From: Chitinophagales bacterium
Lineage (GTDB): Bacteria > Bacteroidota > Bacteroidia > Chitinophagales > UBA10324
Direction: 5' to 3'
NCBI GenBank assembly: GCA_013816805.1
Contig: JACDDS010000005.1
Coordinates: 185,455 to 249,454, forward strand
Length of the DNA: 64,000 nt
Under the pieces are notes generated by a model, which was not told the DNA's origin, did no database searches, and saw nothing but the letters and a program-made list of their open reading frames with translations. Positions 1-8,884 of this stretch are shown here, one piece after another. The translations under genes and the position numbers were made by a program. The stretch's first letter is position 1; the number at the start of each line of letters is the position of its first letter.

Positions 1-132
1 TAAAAAAACATGTCCGTTTTCGCATCTCCACGTGAGTGCTGTTGTTGGATTAACATATTCCTGGCTCAGACATTTTCCACCTAAGGCCTGAGCATAGAAT
101 TTCATATCACTAATATCATAGAGATGTGCCAT
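1..132 (-). CDS. Partial protein with CxxGH-type zinc-ribbon repeat (N-terminus only)
   Basis: This reading frame enters from the window edge and reads leftward from an ATG at 132; the first 44 codons are visible. An in-frame TAG lies upstream and no other ATG lies between, which supports the start. The peptide contains GGKCLSQEYVN followed by LTWRCENGHVF. The pattern GGxCLSxxYxN...WxCxxGHxF is seen in small zinc-ribbon or treble-clef repeats of uncharacterised, often endonuclease-like, bacterial proteins. The Cys and Cys-x2-Gly-His residues are the presumed metal ligands. The rest lies outside the window, so no function can be given. The coherent motif makes coding likely despite the short length. 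Confidence 0.55.
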   Translation of the reverse strand, partial: MAHLYDISDMKFYAQALGGKCLSQEYVNPTTALTWRCENGHVFL

Positions 133-241
133 TATCAGAATCCTTTTCTAATTCTTTATCAGGCTTCGTGCTTTTCTTAACGTGGGTTTCATTTTGCTTG
201 TTCACTCTGGATTTTTCTATTTCCTTATGCGAGCTAGAAAC
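116..241 (-). pseudogene. Lysine-rich reading-frame tail, probably gene debris
   Basis: A 41-codon open stretch with no ATG ends at a TGA at 116-118 and overlaps the start of the zinc-ribbon gene in another frame. The peptide is very hydrophilic (runs such as HKEIEKSRVNKQNE and KKSTKPDKELEKDSD), as in many charged C-terminal tails. An in-frame stop lies directly upstream. It is either the 3' end of a gene whose body has decayed or a chance frame. No family was recognised. Confidence 0.2.
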
Positions 242-700
242 CTATTGTATATTGATTATCACGCTCTAAAGTCTAGGTAATTTTATCGGCAGTTCGGGAA
301 GGTATTTAGCCATTATGTAATCACTGTTAAAACCTTCAGTAAATCTTATCGTCCCGCTCCATGATTAGAATGTTTCTTCGCGTGTGTTCAAGATAAGCAT
401 AAATAGAATTTAAGTCCATGGAGAATATTTTTCTTATCAGCCTGAGAAAAAACGTATTCTCCCTTCATCACGTAACCTTTGCAGTGTTGTTTTGCTTTTG
501 ATGCGGAGTTTTCCATTGCCTCGGAAGCTGAAACCCAGCGATCTTCTTTGATCTCGTGTTTTTCTTTGAGCATTATTATCTAAATTAAGTTTCGTGAGGC
601 GAAGAGAATTGAGAAATCCTCATTGAGTGTGGATGATACAAGACGAGGGTTTGTAATAGTTATCCTTTATCCTAACGTGGTACCATTGTGGTACCCAAAT
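242..700. other. Decayed intergenic stretch without a convincing gene
   Basis: Apart from one 61-codon leftward frame (388-573) nothing here looks intact. Short open pieces in several frames are separated by stops, as expected of eroded coding DNA next to a tRNA locus. No repeat, promoter or RNA was recognised. Confidence 0.3.
388..573 (-). CDS. Hypothetical small protein, doubtful
   Basis: A 61-codon frame with ATG at 573. The first ~50 residues are charged and soluble (for example EDRWVSASEAMENSASKAKQ), but the tail turns hydrophobic (LKFYLCLS), which may be out-of-frame read-through after an indel. No family was recognised. It lies in a decayed region between the zinc-ribbon gene and the tRNA relic, so it may be a remnant. 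Confidence 0.25.
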   Translation of the reverse strand: MLKEKHEIKEDRWVSASEAMENSASKAKQHCKGYVMKGEYVFSQADKKNILHGLKFYLCLS

Positions 701-732
701 AAAAAAAAGCCGAACATTTCTATCCGGCTTTC
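701..732 (-). terminator. Rho-independent terminator after the tRNA relic
   Basis: Read leftward, the sequence forms an AAAGCCG...CGGCTTT stem followed by a run of T. It lies 8 nt past the 3' end of the partial tRNA copy. The intact tRNA has its own, different terminator in the same relative place. Confidence 0.6.
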
Positions 733-739
733 CTCTCTG

Positions 740-787
740 TTGCGGAGGCAGGACTCGAACCTGCGTCCGCCTCTGGCGGATATGAGC
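740..787 (-). pseudogene. Partial copy of the initiator tRNA 3' half
   Basis: Positions 739-765 are identical over 27 nt to 1101-1127, the acceptor 3' strand and whole T-arm of the intact tRNA. Farther in, GCTCATA of the anticodon loop is also kept (781-787). The 10 nt between these blocks in the true tRNA are replaced by a 15-nt perfect palindrome (TCCGCC-TCT-GGCGGA, 766-780). The 5' half is absent, so it cannot be functional. It lies 362 bp from the true tRNA in the same orientation, with the GIY-YIG gene between them. Confidence 0.75.
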
Positions 788-801
788 ACATCCCTGAATA
801 T

Positions 802-1068
802 TTAATCTTGGTATTTCTTCCGTATTAATGAGTGAATAAATTCCCGCCCAACACCCGATTTTAAAAATTTTTCTCTTTGCATTGCGTGCTTTTTATTGTC
901 ATATTCTTCTGTTATTAAAACTTCCCATGGTCTATATCTTATCGCCCAATCTTTGGTGCCCAGTTCATTATGTGATTTTAGTCTTGCCATTAAATCTGAA
1001 GTGAAACCTGTATAGGTTTTGTGATACTGCCTCGAAAAAAGAACATATACTGTAAACACAATCCACAA
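802..1068 (-). CDS. Small GIY-YIG (URI-type) nuclease-domain protein
   Basis: This single-domain protein of about 85-88 residues has the GIY-YIG hallmarks: VYVL (GIY position), YTGFTSD (YIG position), an Arg in RLKSHN, and the downstream Glu in QREKFLKSG. Homologues of this length are common in Bacteroidota, often beside tRNA genes. Their substrate is unknown, and annotations as UvrC are misleading because all other UvrC domains are missing. The open frame begins with TTG at 1068; a GTG at 1059 (protein starting at FTVYVL) fits the family's usual N-terminus better. The start abuts the terminator of the initiator tRNA. The gene sits exactly between an intact and a partial copy of that tRNA, which suggests it arrived with the tRNA duplication. 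Confidence 0.85.
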   Translation of the reverse strand: MWIVFTVYVLFSRQYHKTYTGFTSDLMARLKSHNELGTKDWAIRYRPWEVLITEEYDNKKHAMQREKFLKSGVGREFIHSLIRKKYQD

Positions 1069-1100
1069 TAAAAAATCCTTCGGGAAAATCGAAGGATTTT
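1069..1100 (-). terminator. Rho-independent terminator of the initiator tRNA
   Basis: Directly after the tRNA 3' end, the leftward strand reads AATCCTTCG, a 7-nt loop, CGAAGGATT and then Ts. It overlaps the start region of the GIY-YIG gene, so that gene presumably depends on read-through or its own promoter. Confidence 0.7.
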
Positions 1101-1101
1101 G

Positions 1102-1173
<72 letters not shown>

Positions 1174-1229
1174 ATATAAGGGTGCAAAGGTAAGGTGAAA
1201 GTTTCAGTTTGCAACCGTTTGATAATATT

Positions 1230-2399
1230 TTATGTGTTAAGTATCTCTCTTGCAATTACCATCTTCTGGATCTCTGAGGTGCCCTCCCCTATTGTACACA
1301 GTTTGGAATCACGGTAAAATTTTTCTACCGGAAAGTCTTTGGTATAGCCATAGCCACCAAAAATTTGCACGGCATCGTTTGCAATTTTAACGCAGATTTC
1401 AGAGGCATAATATTTTGCCATGGCTGCTTCCTTGGTCATTTTTTCACCGCGGTTTTTTAAATCAGCGGCATGATGGGTAAGCAATTCGGCCGCATTGATC
1501 TGCGTAACCATATCTGCAAGCTTGAAGCTGATGCCCTGGAAGTTTGAAATAGGCTGATCGAACTGGTAACGCTCTTTCGAATATTTTAAAGATGCCTCAT
1601 AAGCTCCCATGGCGATGCCCAGTGCCAGGGAGGCGATGGATATCCTGCCTCCGTCCAGTACTTTCATAGCCTGCCTGAAGCCTTCCCCTGTTTTACCAAG
1701 CATATTTTCCTTTGGCACCCGCACATTATCAAAAATTACCTCCGCCGTTTCAGAGGCACGCATTCCCAGCTTATTCTCTTTTTTTCCACCCTGCAGACCC
1801 GGTGTTCCCCGTTCTACCACAAAGGCAGTGCTGTTATTTGATGTTCTCGGCTCACCGGTTCTTGCAATTACCACGTATACATCACCGGATCTTCCATGAG
1901 TGATCCAGGACTTGGTTCCATTAATTATCCAGTCATCACCATCTGGCCGGGCAGTACATTTCATATTTCCGGCATCACTTCCCGTATTTGGTTCCGTTAA
2001 TGCCCATGCTCCCAGTGCTTCTCCCGATGCAAGACGCGGAAGGTATTTAGTTTTTTGTTCTGCATTCCCGAACGTTAATATATGACCGGTGCAAAGTGAA
2101 TTATGCGCAGCCAGCGACAGACCGATGGATCCGCACACCTTTGATACTTCCGAAATAACAGTAATATACTCATGGTATCCCAATCCCGCACCTCCATATT
2201 CCTCCGGCACCAGAACTCCCATAAGGCCTGTTTCACCAAACTTCATAAAAAGCTCTCTTGGAAAAGTCTGGGCTTCATCCCATTCCATCAAATGAGGCCT
2301 TATCTCTTTCTCACAAAAATCACGCACAGTTTGTCCAATCATCAATTGACTATCGTTCAGTTCAAAGCTTATACCTGGTGCTGCTGCAGCTTCATGCAT
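1230..2399 (-). CDS. Acyl-CoA dehydrogenase
   Basis: A 389-residue flavoprotein of the short/medium-chain acyl-CoA dehydrogenase family, which oxidises acyl-CoA to trans-2-enoyl-CoA and passes electrons to ETF. Seen: the family signature [17 protein letters not shown] in the middle beta-domain, [17 protein letters not shown], and near the C-terminus [17 protein letters not shown] followed by IGEGTSEIQ. The Glu of GEGT (about residue 372) occupies the catalytic-base position of the butyryl/medium-chain enzymes. Length is normal for the family. It stands alone, convergent with nothing, about 55 bp from the initiator tRNA. Chain-length preference cannot be read from sequence. Confidence 0.93.
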   Translation of the reverse strand: MHEAAAAPGISFELNDSQLMIGQTVRDFCEKEIRPHLMEWDEAQTFPRELFMKFGETGLMGVLVPEEYGGAGLGYHEYITVISEVSKVCGSIGLSLAAHNSLCTGHILTFGNAEQKTKYLPRLASGEALGAWALTEPNTGSDAGNMKCTARPDGDDWIINGTKSWITHGRSGDVYVVIARTGEPRTSNNSTAFVVERGTPGLQGGKKENKLGMRASETAEVIFDNVRVPKENMLGKTGEGFRQAMKVLDGGRISIASLALGIAMGAYEASLKYSKERYQFDQPISNFQGISFKLADMVTQINAAELLTHHAADLKNRGEKMTKEAAMAKYYASEICVKIANDAVQIFGGYGYTKDFPVEKFYRDSKLCTIGEGTSEIQKMVIAREILNT

Positions 2400-2446
2400 A
2401 TTAAAGTTTTTTTCAAAAATAAAAAGAATCCTTTAGAGGTGCAGGG

Positions 2447-3409
2447 TTATAGTTCAATATATGGAATAATCTTATAGTATAAATCATCAGAAACTGCATC
2501 TACATTTTTCAGCTGCTCAAGTGAGGTAAAAGCTCCATGCTCCTGGCGATAGCTCACAATGGTATTGGCAACCGGATATTTAAAATAGGGGTGTTTCTTA
2601 AGCATGTCAAGGGTCGCGGTGTTAATGTTGATTTTTTCCACTATAGAAGTGTCAACCATTATGCGCCCTTTTATCTCTTCAAATGTTTCCGGCAACAATC
2701 CGTACACTTCCAGTAATTGAGCACTGCTGTAAAAGCCGCCTATCCTGTTTCTGTATTTTATAATGCGGGAAGAAAGTACGGATCCAATGCCAGGGAGCAA
2801 ATCCAGCTGTAATGAATCTGCCGTATTCAGATCAAGTAAAGTTGTTTTTGTGAAGGTCTTTACAGATTTAATTTCGGAAGTAAATACTTTATTGGCGCCC
2901 GGAGTAATATCAGCAGTTCTATTTCTGTTTGGTATTTGAATATAAGGACTTAGTGACTCATATACTTCATTGCTTAATCCATAAATTTTTTTTAGATCCT
3001 CTTTCCTGAAAAATTTACCTCCTTTGGAACGATACTTTAATATGGTTCCTATTACCCTGTTATCTAGTCCTAATTTCTTAAAATTTTCTGCGGAAAGAGT
3101 ATTTGGATCAAAGAAAAAAAATACCGCATTTGCACTTTTTTCATTTTTGAATGCCGGTTTGCGATCCGGTTCGAGAGCCGTCTCCCGTGATGAATTATAC
3201 TGTTCTTTTGATTCTTCAGCTAATACTTTTTTTTCAAAAGAATCTATTTGATTTTTGAATGGTGTAAAGTCAGGGGCCTTTTCACGATAAAATAAAATTG
3301 CCACCTGTGGAAAAAAAATTATAAGAAGAATTGCAACCAATAAAATGATAAGCCCGTTCCGTTCCCAGCGGGTAAACATGAGATATTCCCGTGCAAATTT
3401 CTTCCACAT
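2447..3409 (-). CDS. Membrane-anchored helix-hairpin-helix (ComEA-like) protein
   Basis: One transmembrane helix near the N-terminus (GLIILLVAILLIIFFPQ) is followed by an extracytoplasmic part with repeated helix-hairpin-helix units: LDNRVIGTILKYRSKGGKF, LLPGIGSVLSSRIIKYRN and KYPVANTIVSYRQEHGAF. Each is preceded by an N-T-A or D-P-N-T type lead, as in ComEA. HhH units bind DNA non-specifically; in ComEA they bind incoming DNA outside the membrane. This three-unit form is common in Bacteroidota but its role is not established. An ATG at 3451 is possible, but the ATG at 3409 has GGAGG 6 nt upstream and puts the membrane helix at the normal distance, so it was chosen. Confidence 0.8.
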   Translation of the reverse strand: MWKKFAREYLMFTRWERNGLIILLVAILLIIFFPQVAILFYREKAPDFTPFKNQIDSFEKKVLAEESKEQYNSSRETALEPDRKPAFKNEKSANAVFFFFDPNTLSAENFKKLGLDNRVIGTILKYRSKGGKFFRKEDLKKIYGLSNEVYESLSPYIQIPNRNRTADITPGANKVFTSEIKSVKTFTKTTLLDLNTADSLQLDLLPGIGSVLSSRIIKYRNRIGGFYSSAQLLEVYGLLPETFEEIKGRIMVDTSIVEKININTATLDMLKKHPYFKYPVANTIVSYRQEHGAFTSLEQLKNVDAVSDDLYYKIIPYIEL

Positions 3410-3523
3410 ACAATGCCTCCTATATAAATGGCATTTTTCAATACGATACAATTCCCACCCATCCGAATATAAGCATTCTCTTAATATTGTTTTAAAAAAT
3501 ATAAATAAAATATTAAAACAGCA

Positions 3524-4288
3524 CTATAACTCTAATTTTAAACCGTCGTAGGCAAGATAAATTCCGGGAGGCAAACTTGCAGAAGTTTCATTATGCAGTC
3601 CAAGCTGATGGCTGATATGTGTAAGATATGTTTTCTCAGCACCTATTTCTTTGGCTAAAGAAATGGCTTCTTCCAGGCTAAAATGAGAAATGTGTTTTTC
3701 TTTTCGTAAAGCATTCAAAACAAGTATTCGCGTTCCTTTTATTTTTTCTTTTTCTTTTTCATGGATCAGATTTGCGTCGGTGATATAGGTAAAACCGCCA
3801 AATCTATAACCAAGCACAGGCAGCTTAAAATGAAATACTTCAACCGGAACCACCTCCAGTGATTTTACAAAGAATGATCGCGAGTCAACTGTTTTAAAAT
3901 TGATTCGTGGTATTCCAGGGTAATCTGCCTTCTTATCAAAGGCATAATGATATTCCACATGCAATGCATCCTGCACTTTAGACGTGGCATACACATCCAT
4001 AGGTTTTTTTTGAAAATAATTGAATGCCCGAATATCATCTAGGCCTGCAGTATGGTCTTTATGGGCATGTGTAAGCAGGATGGCATCCAATGTTTTTACG
4101 TTTTCGCGCAACATCTGTGTCCTGAAGTCAGGCCCGGCATCAATCACTACCTGATGTCCCTCAAATTCAATGAGTGCTGATGTGCGTAAGCGTTTGTCTT
4201 TTTCATCCGGCGATGTACACACTTCACACGGACAGGCAATAACGGGAACACCCTGCGACGTACCGGTGCCTAAAAATGTAACTTTCAA
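3524..4288 (-). CDS. MBL-fold metal-dependent hydrolase (PhnP-like)
   Basis: A 254-residue metallo-beta-lactamase-fold protein. Seen: N-terminal FLGTGTSQGVPVIACPCEVC, then VVIDAGPDFRTQ, the metal-binding LLTHAHKDHTAGLDD (HxHxDH), FHFKLPVLGYRFG, YITDANLI and a late THISHQLG. The early Cys cluster and overall plan match the PhnP/cyclic-phosphodiesterase branch; the real substrate is unknown. Its start overlaps the stop of the 90-residue gene upstream by 4 bp, so the two are translationally coupled. Confidence 0.88.
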   Translation of the reverse strand: MKVTFLGTGTSQGVPVIACPCEVCTSPDEKDKRLRTSALIEFEGHQVVIDAGPDFRTQMLRENVKTLDAILLTHAHKDHTAGLDDIRAFNYFQKKPMDVYATSKVQDALHVEYHYAFDKKADYPGIPRINFKTVDSRSFFVKSLEVVPVEVFHFKLPVLGYRFGGFTYITDANLIHEKEKEKIKGTRILVLNALRKEKHISHFSLEEAISLAKEIGAEKTYLTHISHQLGLHNETSASLPPGIYLAYDGLKLEL

Positions 4289-4557
4289 AGCTTAACCTTT
4301 TCTGATTTGGCCTCTTTCAAAAATTGTGAAGCCCGTTCACTTAACAGCGATTCATCAATATCCGTCTGTGACAAAATATCAAGCAAACTATTGATCCTGG
4401 ATTCAGTATCTAGATATTTATTGATCACTATAACTTTCTTATTTTCAAGAATACAGTATCCTGATTTAAAAGTTCCCTTTTCATAGCGCACTGCATAACT
4501 ACATTCCCGGAAAAGTTGTTCTAATTTTAATAATGTGGCGGCAGAATATCTGAACAT
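4285..4557 (-). CDS. Conserved small protein of unknown function
   Basis: A 90-residue soluble protein with no recognised family. It is mostly helical by appearance, has one Cys pair (residues ~19 and 35) and a charged C-terminus. It overlaps the MBL hydrolase gene by 4 bp (ATGA type), which strongly implies a two-gene operon and supports that it is real. No catalytic motif is visible. Confidence 0.7.
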   Translation of the reverse strand: MFRYSAATLLKLEQLFRECSYAVRYEKGTFKSGYCILENKKVIVINKYLDTESRINSLLDILSQTDIDESLLSERASQFLKEAKSEKVKL

Positions 4558-4651
4558 TGTCCTAATTTTGAAGACCTCAAAAAGCTAACAGCAAATATAG
4601 AAGATTGAGTAAGAACGAAGCTAATCTCCTTAACTATTTATACTTAATTCC

Positions 4652-5257
4652 ATGAATAAAAGCATCCTTATTTTTTCTGTTTTATTTATTGCTTTCATGA
4701 ATATTAAAGCTCAGGATCCTGCTTTAAAATTTCACGCAGGAGCAGTTGCCGGATTAAACTTTTCACAGGTGGATGGTGATGACTGGGCAAGTTATAATAA
4801 AGTCGGTCTGAATGCCGGATTTATTTCGGAGGTTCCTCTGTCGAAGCACTTTTTCGTTTCTGCTGAAATACTGTATTCGCAAAAAGGAAGCAAAAGCCCC
4901 ACTTACAAAGGTGTTCCGCTTACATTTAAATGGAAATTAAACTATGCTGAAATACCGGTGCTGATTAATTTCCAGGAGAAGAAAGCAATAAACTTCGGCG
5001 CCGGTCTATCTTATGCACAATTGCTGAAGGCCCGTGAATTTATCGAGCAACTGGAACAGCCAGATCCAACTGTAGGCATCGGCCGAAGCGATATTGACAT
5101 ACTTGCCAATGCGAATTATCTGATCACAAAAAATTTTCAACTTAATGTACGATTTGCTTACTCAATTTTCGCAATCGGCCATAGAGAAAACAGCAATTTT
5201 AAGCGGCATGCATTGTATAACAATTTACTTTCAGCAAGGTTAATGTGGATTATTTAA
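4652..5257 (+). CDS. Outer-membrane beta-barrel protein (PorT-like family)
   Basis: A signal peptide (FSVLFIAFMNIKAQ) precedes about 180 residues of alternating hydrophobic strands, starting with FHAGAVAGLNFSQVDGD and continuing with FISEVPLSKHFFVSAEILYSQKG. This is typical of the small 8-stranded barrels annotated in Bacteroidota as PorT-family or outer membrane beta-barrel proteins. The protein ends in an aromatic strand (ARLMWII). It is probably an outer-membrane protein of unknown role; a link to T9SS cannot be claimed from the fold alone. It is divergent from the MBL operon. Confidence 0.8.
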   Translation: MNKSILIFSVLFIAFMNIKAQDPALKFHAGAVAGLNFSQVDGDDWASYNKVGLNAGFISEVPLSKHFFVSAEILYSQKGSKSPTYKGVPLTFKWKLNYAEIPVLINFQEKKAINFGAGLSYAQLLKAREFIEQLEQPDPTVGIGRSDIDILANANYLITKNFQLNVRFAYSIFAIGHRENSNFKRHALYNNLLSARLMWII

Positions 5258-5519
5258 ACTTTACACCGTATAATTAATATCCATCAGTCTCCTTAAAGTT
5301 CCATCGGCGGTAGTTCTTATATCTTTCAATTATTTAATTAATCCAAACCATTCCGAGAGTAAATCAATTGTATTAAAAGATTTCAAAGATCTGGACGTAG
5401 ATATAAGGCTATTTGAAAACCTGAAAAATTGATCTGAAAGCAGCAAATAAAATTGTTTGTCAAAAAACAGGTTGGCAACCGATTTTTCATTAATTAATCT
5501 TGCACTCTCAATCGCTTTT

Positions 5520-6587
5520 ATGCAACAACTTCCTGCCACTGACCAGATGTATAATGCCTTAGTAAATAAAGACAGCACCTTTGAAGGGATTTTTTTTGCA
5601 GGTGTAAAAACTACTGGAATATTCTGCCGTCCTACGTGTCCTGCTAAAAAGCCAAAGCCCGAAAATGTAGAATATTTTTCTTCAGCGAAAGAGGCCCTTC
5701 TTTACGGTTACAGGCCATGTAAAGTGTGTGAACCGCTATTGCTCAATGGCGAAGAACCTGCAGAAATTAAAAATCTTCTTAATGAGCTGCATCAGGCACC
5801 ACACGTAAGGATTAAAGCTTCTGACTTGCGTGATAAAAAATTAGATCCTGTTAAAATTGCAAGGTGGTTTAAAAAAAATATGAGCATTACGTTTAATTCT
5901 TATCAAAAAAGTTTACGGCTCGTACACGCGTATGGAAAAATCAGGCAGGGCGAAAAAGTGACAAGTGCTGCGTATGATAGCGGGTATGAATCGTTAAGCG
6001 GTTTCGCCGGTTTATTCAAGAAGCATACAGGGTTTTCGCCGGTTAAAAGCATACACCATCATATCATCTCGATAATCCGGATTCCAACGCCGCTTGGGCC
6101 CATGTGTGCCGGAGCAACCGAAGATGGTATTTGCCTTTTGGAATTTGCAGATCGCAGGATGCTGGAAACTCAATTTAAAAGGATTGAACGAATATTTAAT
6201 GCGAAAGTAATTCCCGGAACCAATACTCATCTTGAGAAGCTGACAAGTCAACTGAATGAATATTTTAATGGTACACGAAAAAGCTTTGATGTTCAGCTAT
6301 TGCTTAAGGGTACATCCTTTCAAACAAAAGTATGGGAAGCATTGCAGACAATTCCTTATGGGAGTACCGCTTCGTACCAGTTTCAGGCAAAGCATATCGG
6401 GAATGCCAACGCAGTGCGTGCAGTAGCCCGCGCAAATGGTGACAACCGGATTGCTATTATTGTTCCATGCCATCGTGTAATTGGTTCAAATGGCATGCTA
6501 ACAGGTTATGGTGGCGGATTGTGGCGAAAACAATACCTGCTCGATTTAGAGAAGAATTCCCTGCAACTTAGCCTGCAAATGCATTAG
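5520..6587 (+). CDS. ada: Bifunctional DNA-methyl repair protein and regulator Ada
   Basis: A full-length Ada of about 355 residues. The N-terminal zinc domain keeps its four Cys (36, 40, 67, 70; FCRPTC and CKVC), where Cys36 takes methyl groups from phosphotriesters. An AraC-type helix-turn-helix follows (SAAYDSGYESLSGFAGLFKK). The C-terminal O6-alkylguanine transferase carries IVPCHRVIG with acceptor Cys317. Methylation of the N-domain turns Ada into an activator, so autoregulation is expected but no operator is identified here. The frame is open from 5457, but the ATG at 5520 gives the family's usual N-terminus (MYNALVNKDSTFEGIFF). No alkB or alkA is adjacent. Confidence 0.95.
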   Translation: MQQLPATDQMYNALVNKDSTFEGIFFAGVKTTGIFCRPTCPAKKPKPENVEYFSSAKEALLYGYRPCKVCEPLLLNGEEPAEIKNLLNELHQAPHVRIKASDLRDKKLDPVKIARWFKKNMSITFNSYQKSLRLVHAYGKIRQGEKVTSAAYDSGYESLSGFAGLFKKHTGFSPVKSIHHHIISIIRIPTPLGPMCAGATEDGICLLEFADRRMLETQFKRIERIFNAKVIPGTNTHLEKLTSQLNEYFNGTRKSFDVQLLLKGTSFQTKVWEALQTIPYGSTASYQFQAKHIGNANAVRAVARANGDNRIAIIVPCHRVIGSNGMLTGYGGGLWRKQYLLDLEKNSLQLSLQMH

Positions 6588-6595
6588 GCCTTATG

Positions 6596-8884
6596 CTATT
6601 TTTGCGATTTCTGTAAACACTTTAACCCAGGATTCAGGTAAGGTTGTGTAAAATGGATTCCCTGAAAAATGCGATCTGTGTCTTTTTCTCTTGTCACTTC
6701 ATTTAAGTCTTCCGCTATTCTTTTTTCCAGTTTAATATTTCCTTCCATCCCTTTTAACGTAATGGATAGAATTTTTGAATAGAGCACAATTTCCAATTTG
6801 TCATTTGTAGCAACGGAAGTTTCTACACTTGGAAAATCAGGCAGTTTAAAGACAATTACTGCGCTTGCATCAATTAATTGATATTGATACGTGGTTTTAT
6901 TTTCCTGTTTTATATAATCACTTTCTAACCTTCCGTCCATAAAAGAAACAATGCTTTGAAAACTGGAAAAAGTTGCAGGAATTAATGGTGTAATTTCAAT
7001 TTTCTTCTCTATAGCATTGGGACGAATACCAAGAAAATACTGGTTCCAAACACGCAGATATTCTGCATTCGACCATGCCTGCAAGAAGGTTCCGGATTTA
7101 TTTGCCCATGCTGATCCTGCTCCTGGTAAGGCATCCATATTCTCACTGAGGCTGCCAACAGCACCGGTCATTAAAGCCTGCCGGGTCATTCCCTGAAACA
7201 GATTCCATGATGGGGCTATTTGCTCAAACTCTAATAATCGTTGTATTGCAATGCCATTATTCCACACCCAAACAGTACCATTGTGATAAGCTTCATCCTT
7301 AGGGTAATATTCAGGATATTCATGGAAAGGATGGAAGTTGGAATCTGTTTGAGCAAGAGAAGCAACACCCCACGGATACACCAAAGCTTCCCACGTTTTC
7401 CTCGTCAATTGCATCCTTAATGACCTATCGTTTATTAAAGCCATTGCGAAAAACTGATTAGGCCGCACCGTAAAATCGGGTGATCCATCAGCGTGAAGAT
7501 GATCTGCCATCAATTCATTTCCTGTACTATTAATAAAGTCATTTATAAAATGGAATTGTAAATTTTGGGCCATTACTTTCCATCGCTCTGCATCAGTTTC
7601 CTGTTTCATAAAACGGGCAAAAAAGCTCCCTTTTATTAAGTTTTCATACCATAACCACTGTACATCATTGGCGCGGTTACCTCGTGGTGAATAGGGTACT
7701 TTACCATCTATTTTGGCATCCATCCAGGTGTCGGCCTCCTCATGAGTCAAATATCCTTGTATGTCAACCCAGTATTTTAACGGTCCTTCAATTGACCGCT
7801 GAATAACGGGATACAGTTCTTTTATCAAAGAAGTATCACCGGAATACATCACGTATTCATACAGCGCCATTACAAAGCGGGGCGTTCCATCAGTAGTATT
7901 ATAAATTACGTCATCGGGTCTAATGCGGTTGGGTACTCTGCCAAAATTTTTGCTAAGTGAATCTGAATTTTGGAAATGAGCAAAGGCAGTTAAAATTTTT
8001 CGGGCAGTTTTAAATTGACCCGTTACAAGACAAGCACCCGCGAGAGAGATAAAAGTATCCCTGCCCCAATAATCGTTAAACCATGGCAGCCCGGCATAAA
8101 TACCATCACCGCTCTGGTGGGTTATTAATTGATCCAGTGTTAACGTAATCCATTGTAACGCTTTATCAGTGGATGAATCGCTGGATGTAAAAGAGCCGGC
8201 AATAAGGTGCTCCATTCGCAGCCGCCTTTCTTCTTTCCAATCAGTGTAATTATTTCTTGCGTGAATAATAAGGTGCTTGGCACTTTTAACGCTTTCAGCA
8301 TATACAATAAAAAAACCTCCGGAAGTTTCATTACTCTCAAGGTAATTATTGATCTCCTTCAATGGAGCTGGATGAATTGGCGCAATAACCAGTACTGCGG
8401 TTGGAGCTTCTTTTGGAATATAAAAGGCCATGTTTTCTTCCGTGTATAGAAAGCCTGATAAGTATCCTTCTATAGAAAGACCTATTGAATTTCCTCTCAA
8501 ATTCGCTAATTCGATAGAGAGAACATGCTTATTATCGAACATCATAAATGTTTCTTCCGCATCAGGAAAATAACGTTGTAATCTGTCAGGATATACCGTT
8601 ATCTGGGCTTCAGCGCGCTGTAGCGGCTTGCCATCAATATATAGCTCATAGTCCTGGAAAATCCGATGGGTACCAATATTCCAACCTGAAAACCAATCAT
8701 CATTTACCTGTTTATGAGTTCTACCATAGAAATATGCAGATTGCTTATCTGTATAGGAAAATTCCCGATTTTCTAAAGGGGTTACTGTTATTCCAAGGTG
8801 ATCCAATAGCTTACTTTGGGCAAAGGCAAATTGATTCATAAACAACAGGAATAAAAATTTTGGTTGTGCAAGTTTATTATGCAT
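6596..8884 (-). CDS. Exported amylo-alpha-1,6-glucosidase / glycogen-debranching-type glycosidase
   Basis: A 762-residue protein. An N-terminal signal-like segment (FLFLLFMNQFAFAQ) is followed by a beta-sandwich domain and then an (alpha/alpha)6-barrel of the debranching-enzyme C-terminal type (GH133-like). Motifs seen include GLPWFNDYWGRDTFISLAG, NTTDGTPRFV, THEEADTWMDAKIDGKVPYS, GNRANDVQWLWYE and YHNGTVWVWNNGIA. Acidic residues in the EADTWMD and WGRD segments match catalytic regions of the family. The family's best-known members cleave alpha-1,6 branches in cytoplasmic glycogen; a signal peptide here implies action on external or periplasmic alpha-glucan. The gene is convergent with ada (8 bp apart). 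Confidence 0.82.
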   Translation of the reverse strand: MHNKLAQPKFLFLLFMNQFAFAQSKLLDHLGITVTPLENREFSYTDKQSAYFYGRTHKQVNDDWFSGWNIGTHRIFQDYELYIDGKPLQRAEAQITVYPDRLQRYFPDAEETFMMFDNKHVLSIELANLRGNSIGLSIEGYLSGFLYTEENMAFYIPKEAPTAVLVIAPIHPAPLKEINNYLESNETSGGFFIVYAESVKSAKHLIIHARNNYTDWKEERRLRMEHLIAGSFTSSDSSTDKALQWITLTLDQLITHQSGDGIYAGLPWFNDYWGRDTFISLAGACLVTGQFKTARKILTAFAHFQNSDSLSKNFGRVPNRIRPDDVIYNTTDGTPRFVMALYEYVMYSGDTSLIKELYPVIQRSIEGPLKYWVDIQGYLTHEEADTWMDAKIDGKVPYSPRGNRANDVQWLWYENLIKGSFFARFMKQETDAERWKVMAQNLQFHFINDFINSTGNELMADHLHADGSPDFTVRPNQFFAMALINDRSLRMQLTRKTWEALVYPWGVASLAQTDSNFHPFHEYPEYYPKDEAYHNGTVWVWNNGIAIQRLLEFEQIAPSWNLFQGMTRQALMTGAVGSLSENMDALPGAGSAWANKSGTFLQAWSNAEYLRVWNQYFLGIRPNAIEKKIEITPLIPATFSSFQSIVSFMDGRLESDYIKQENKTTYQYQLIDASAVIVFKLPDFPSVETSVATNDKLEIVLYSKILSITLKGMEGNIKLEKRIAEDLNEVTREKDTDRIFQGIHFTQPYLNPGLKCLQKSQK

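Noticed and set aside
623..805. 60-residue rightward frame containing RRQDSNLRPPLA
   Set aside because: It is the antisense translation of the tRNA relic; such RRQDSNLRPP peptides are a classic artefact over tRNA 3' ends.
5330..5578. 82-residue leftward frame upstream of ada
   Set aside because: It overlaps the start of ada on the other strand, has no family features and reads through the probable promoter region.
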